Assembly: GCA_022563075.1 (NCBI GenBank)
Contig: JADFOC010000127.1
Coordinates: 1 to 7,323 of the forward strand
Origin: Pseudomonadota bacterium
Lineage (GTDB): Bacteria; Pseudomonadota; Gammaproteobacteria; Pseudomonadales; Pseudohongiellaceae
DNA length: 7,323 nt
Reading direction: 5' to 3'
Under the pieces are notes generated by a model. That model made no database searches, was not told where the DNA came from, and saw only the letters and a program-made list of their open reading frames with translations. The position numbers were made by a program, and so were the translations under genes. Below are positions 6,293 through 7,323 of this stretch, one piece after another (position 1 is the stretch's first letter; each line of letters opens with the position of its first letter).

Positions 6293-6961
6293 ATGAAATT
6301 GAGATTGAGATTTTTTGTACTGCTGTTGCTTGGCTCGACCTCGATTGGTCTGCTCAGTGCCGAAGACGAAGCCTGGAAACTGCGTCGCGACCGAGAGGGG
6401 ATTCAGGTATATACCAGATCGGTTGCAGGATCGCCCTTTGATGCGGTCCGGGCGACGGCGGTGGTCGAAACTGTTCGCCTGACTTCTCTGGTCGCACTCA
6501 TACAAGATGCAGAGGCTTGCCCGGAGTGGGCCGATAGATGTGCCGAGTCTTATTTAATTGAACAACTGAGTGAAAATGAGTCTCTGATATATACCCACAG
6601 TGACATGCCGTTTCCGGTGAAGGATCGTGATGTAGTGGCGCATGTCAGCTGGAGTCAGGATCCGGTGACCTTGGAGGTAATGATGAACAGTGTGGCTATA
6701 ACCGGCAGGATCGATGAAGTTCGCGGTCGCTTGAGACTGACCGATGCCCGAGCGATCTGGCGATTTACGCCACTGCCATCGGGGGAGGTTGCGATATTTA
6801 GCGAGGCACACATCAACCCGGGGTCAAGTCTGCCGGGATGGGTAACCAATATGCTGTTGGTGGATACCCCCTTCGAAACCATGAAGTCATTCGTGGCGGA
6901 GGCGGTGAAGCCGAAATATGCCGATGCACAGCTTAGTTTTATCCAGGAACCATCGCGGTAA
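6293..6961 (+). CDS. Exported START-domain (lipid-binding-like) protein
   Basis: This is a 222-residue protein with an N-terminal signal peptide: basic MKLRLR, a hydrophobic stretch (7-21) and a likely cleavage after LLSA (residue 23). No cysteine follows, so it should be a soluble periplasmic protein and not a lipoprotein. The rest matches the bacterial START family, a helix-grip fold with a hydrophobic cavity: WKLRRDREGIQVYTRSV (28-44), a central WADRC segment, the hallmark MPFPVKDRDVV (105-115), and INPGSSLPGWVTN (174-186) before the C-terminal helix. The length suits single-domain bacterial members. START proteins generally bind lipids, sterols or other hydrophobic ligands, but most bacterial ones have no known ligand. 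A modest AGGA site (6283-6286) lies six bases before the ATG. It sits between an SDR and a nitrile hydratase gene on one strand, so cotranscription is likely, and a role in binding a hydrophobic pathway substrate is inference. Confidence 0.87.
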   Translation: MKLRLRFFVLLLLGSTSIGLLSAEDEAWKLRRDREGIQVYTRSVAGSPFDAVRATAVVETVRLTSLVALIQDAEACPEWADRCAESYLIEQLSENESLIYTHSDMPFPVKDRDVVAHVSWSQDPVTLEVMMNSVAITGRIDEVRGRLRLTDARAIWRFTPLPSGEVAIFSEAHINPGSSLPGWVTNMLLVDTPFETMKSFVAEAVKPKYADAQLSFIQEPSR

Positions 6962-6992
6962 AGTGGAGCCCCTTTTTATCGGTCGCGGTAAA
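6953..6992 (+). repeat. Ten-base direct repeat flanking the START stop codon
   Basis: TCGCGGTAAA occurs at 6953-6962, spanning the START stop codon, and again at 6983-6992, 30 bases later. It may be chance, a slipped duplication or part of a regulatory site. Nothing else in the area decides between these. Confidence 0.4.
6959..6977 (+). terminator. Weak terminator-like hairpin after the START gene
   Basis: Directly at the START stop codon the sequence AAAG(T)GG-AGC-CCCTTT can fold into a short stem with one bulged T and runs into a five-T tract (6973-6977). The stem is short and half A-T, so termination would be partial at best. If real, it would lower expression of the nitrile hydratase relative to the upstream genes. 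Confidence 0.25.
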
Positions 6993-7023
6993 ATCTAACC
7001 AGAAACAGAGCGAATTAGTTCCC

Positions 7024-7323
7024 ATGTCAGATGAGCATGACCATACCGATCCCCCCTCGGAGCTTGCACTCAGGGTAAAGGCACTGGAGAGTCTATTGCT
7101 GGAAAAAGGTCTGGTGAATGCGGATGCCCTGAACGCCATCATCGATACCTATGAACACAAGGTGGGTCCGCATAATGGTGCACGCGTGGTTGCCAAAGCC
7201 TGGACTGATGCCGATTTTAGAGCCGCGTTGATCGCCGATGCCAGCAGCGCCGTGGCGGACTTGGGTTATTCCGGCAGACAAGGTGAGCACCTAAAAGTGG
7301 TGGAGAACACGGCTCAGATTCAC
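7024..7323 (+). CDS. nthA: Nitrile hydratase alpha subunit, partial (N-terminal 100 residues)
   Basis: This is the N-terminal half of a nitrile hydratase alpha subunit, which with a beta subunit hydrates nitriles to amides in the cytoplasm using non-corrin Co(III) or non-heme Fe(III). The match is clear in order: a His-rich start (MSDEHDHTDPP), LALRVKALESLLLEKGLV (14-31), IDTYEHKVGPHNGARVVAKAW (40-60), LIADASSAVADLGY (69-82) and GRQGEHLKVVENTAQIH (84-100). The window ends just before the expected VCTLCSC metal-binding loop, so metal type and catalytic residues cannot be checked. VENTxxxH resembles cobalt-type members, which is weak evidence. A full alpha subunit is about 200-215 residues. The ATG at 7024 is poorly supported by a Shine-Dalgarno (only GAG, 13 bases away), but the family-like start follows directly. 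The related thiocyanate hydrolase gamma subunit is an alternative not excluded by this part. The beta subunit and activator genes should follow to the right. Confidence 0.88.
   Translation, partial: MSDEHDHTDPPSELALRVKALESLLLEKGLVNADALNAIIDTYEHKVGPHNGARVVAKAWTDADFRAALIADASSAVADLGYSGRQGEHLKVVENTAQIH

Overview
The window looks like ordinary chromosomal DNA of a Gram-negative bacterium, most likely a heterotrophic gammaproteobacterium. The clues are an outer-membrane TonB-dependent receptor of the kind many such bacteria carry in numbers, a GcvA-type LysR regulator, a START-domain protein with an export signal, a base composition slightly above 50% GC by eye, and Shine-Dalgarno-led compact genes. 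This placement is inference. No RNA genes, insertion sequences, CRISPR arrays or prophage traits were seen. Coding density is high and no gene-free stretch exceeds 140 bases.

The genes form two divergent arms around positions 5277-5413. The left arm is on the minus strand. In transcription order it has a LysR regulator (5276-4347), a class III PLP aminotransferase (4214-2865), a BKACE/DUF849 beta-keto acid cleavage enzyme (2868-2041, overlapping the aminotransferase by 4 nt with a GTG start), and a TonB-dependent receptor (starting at 1915 and running off the left edge with 638 codons visible). The right arm is on the plus strand: a DECR2-like short-chain dehydrogenase (GTG start at 5414), an exported START-domain protein (6293-6961), and the first 100 codons of a nitrile hydratase alpha subunit (from 7024, cut by the right edge).

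The left arm makes chemical sense as a two-step catabolic unit. The aminotransferase would convert a beta-amino acid (or another amino acid that yields a beta-keto acid) to the keto form. The BKACE enzyme would then cleave that with acetyl-CoA to give acetoacetate and a new acyl-CoA. The receptor could import the substrate or a companion nutrient. The right arm suggests handling of an acyl-CoA or other hydrophobic substrate (SDR plus START) and hydration of a nitrile to an amide. Whether both arms serve one pathway cannot be decided from this window, but the LysR gene sits where it could control either or both.

The main points for a second look are the coupled aminotransferase-BKACE pair, a BKACE active-site Asp-to-Asn change, an SDR lacking the classical catalytic Tyr, a small hairpin overlapping the aminotransferase ribosome-binding site, and the link of a nitrile hydratase to an SDR/START pair. 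All families are recognisable. I did not see a clearly unprecedented system; any novelty would lie in the combination and the unknown substrate.
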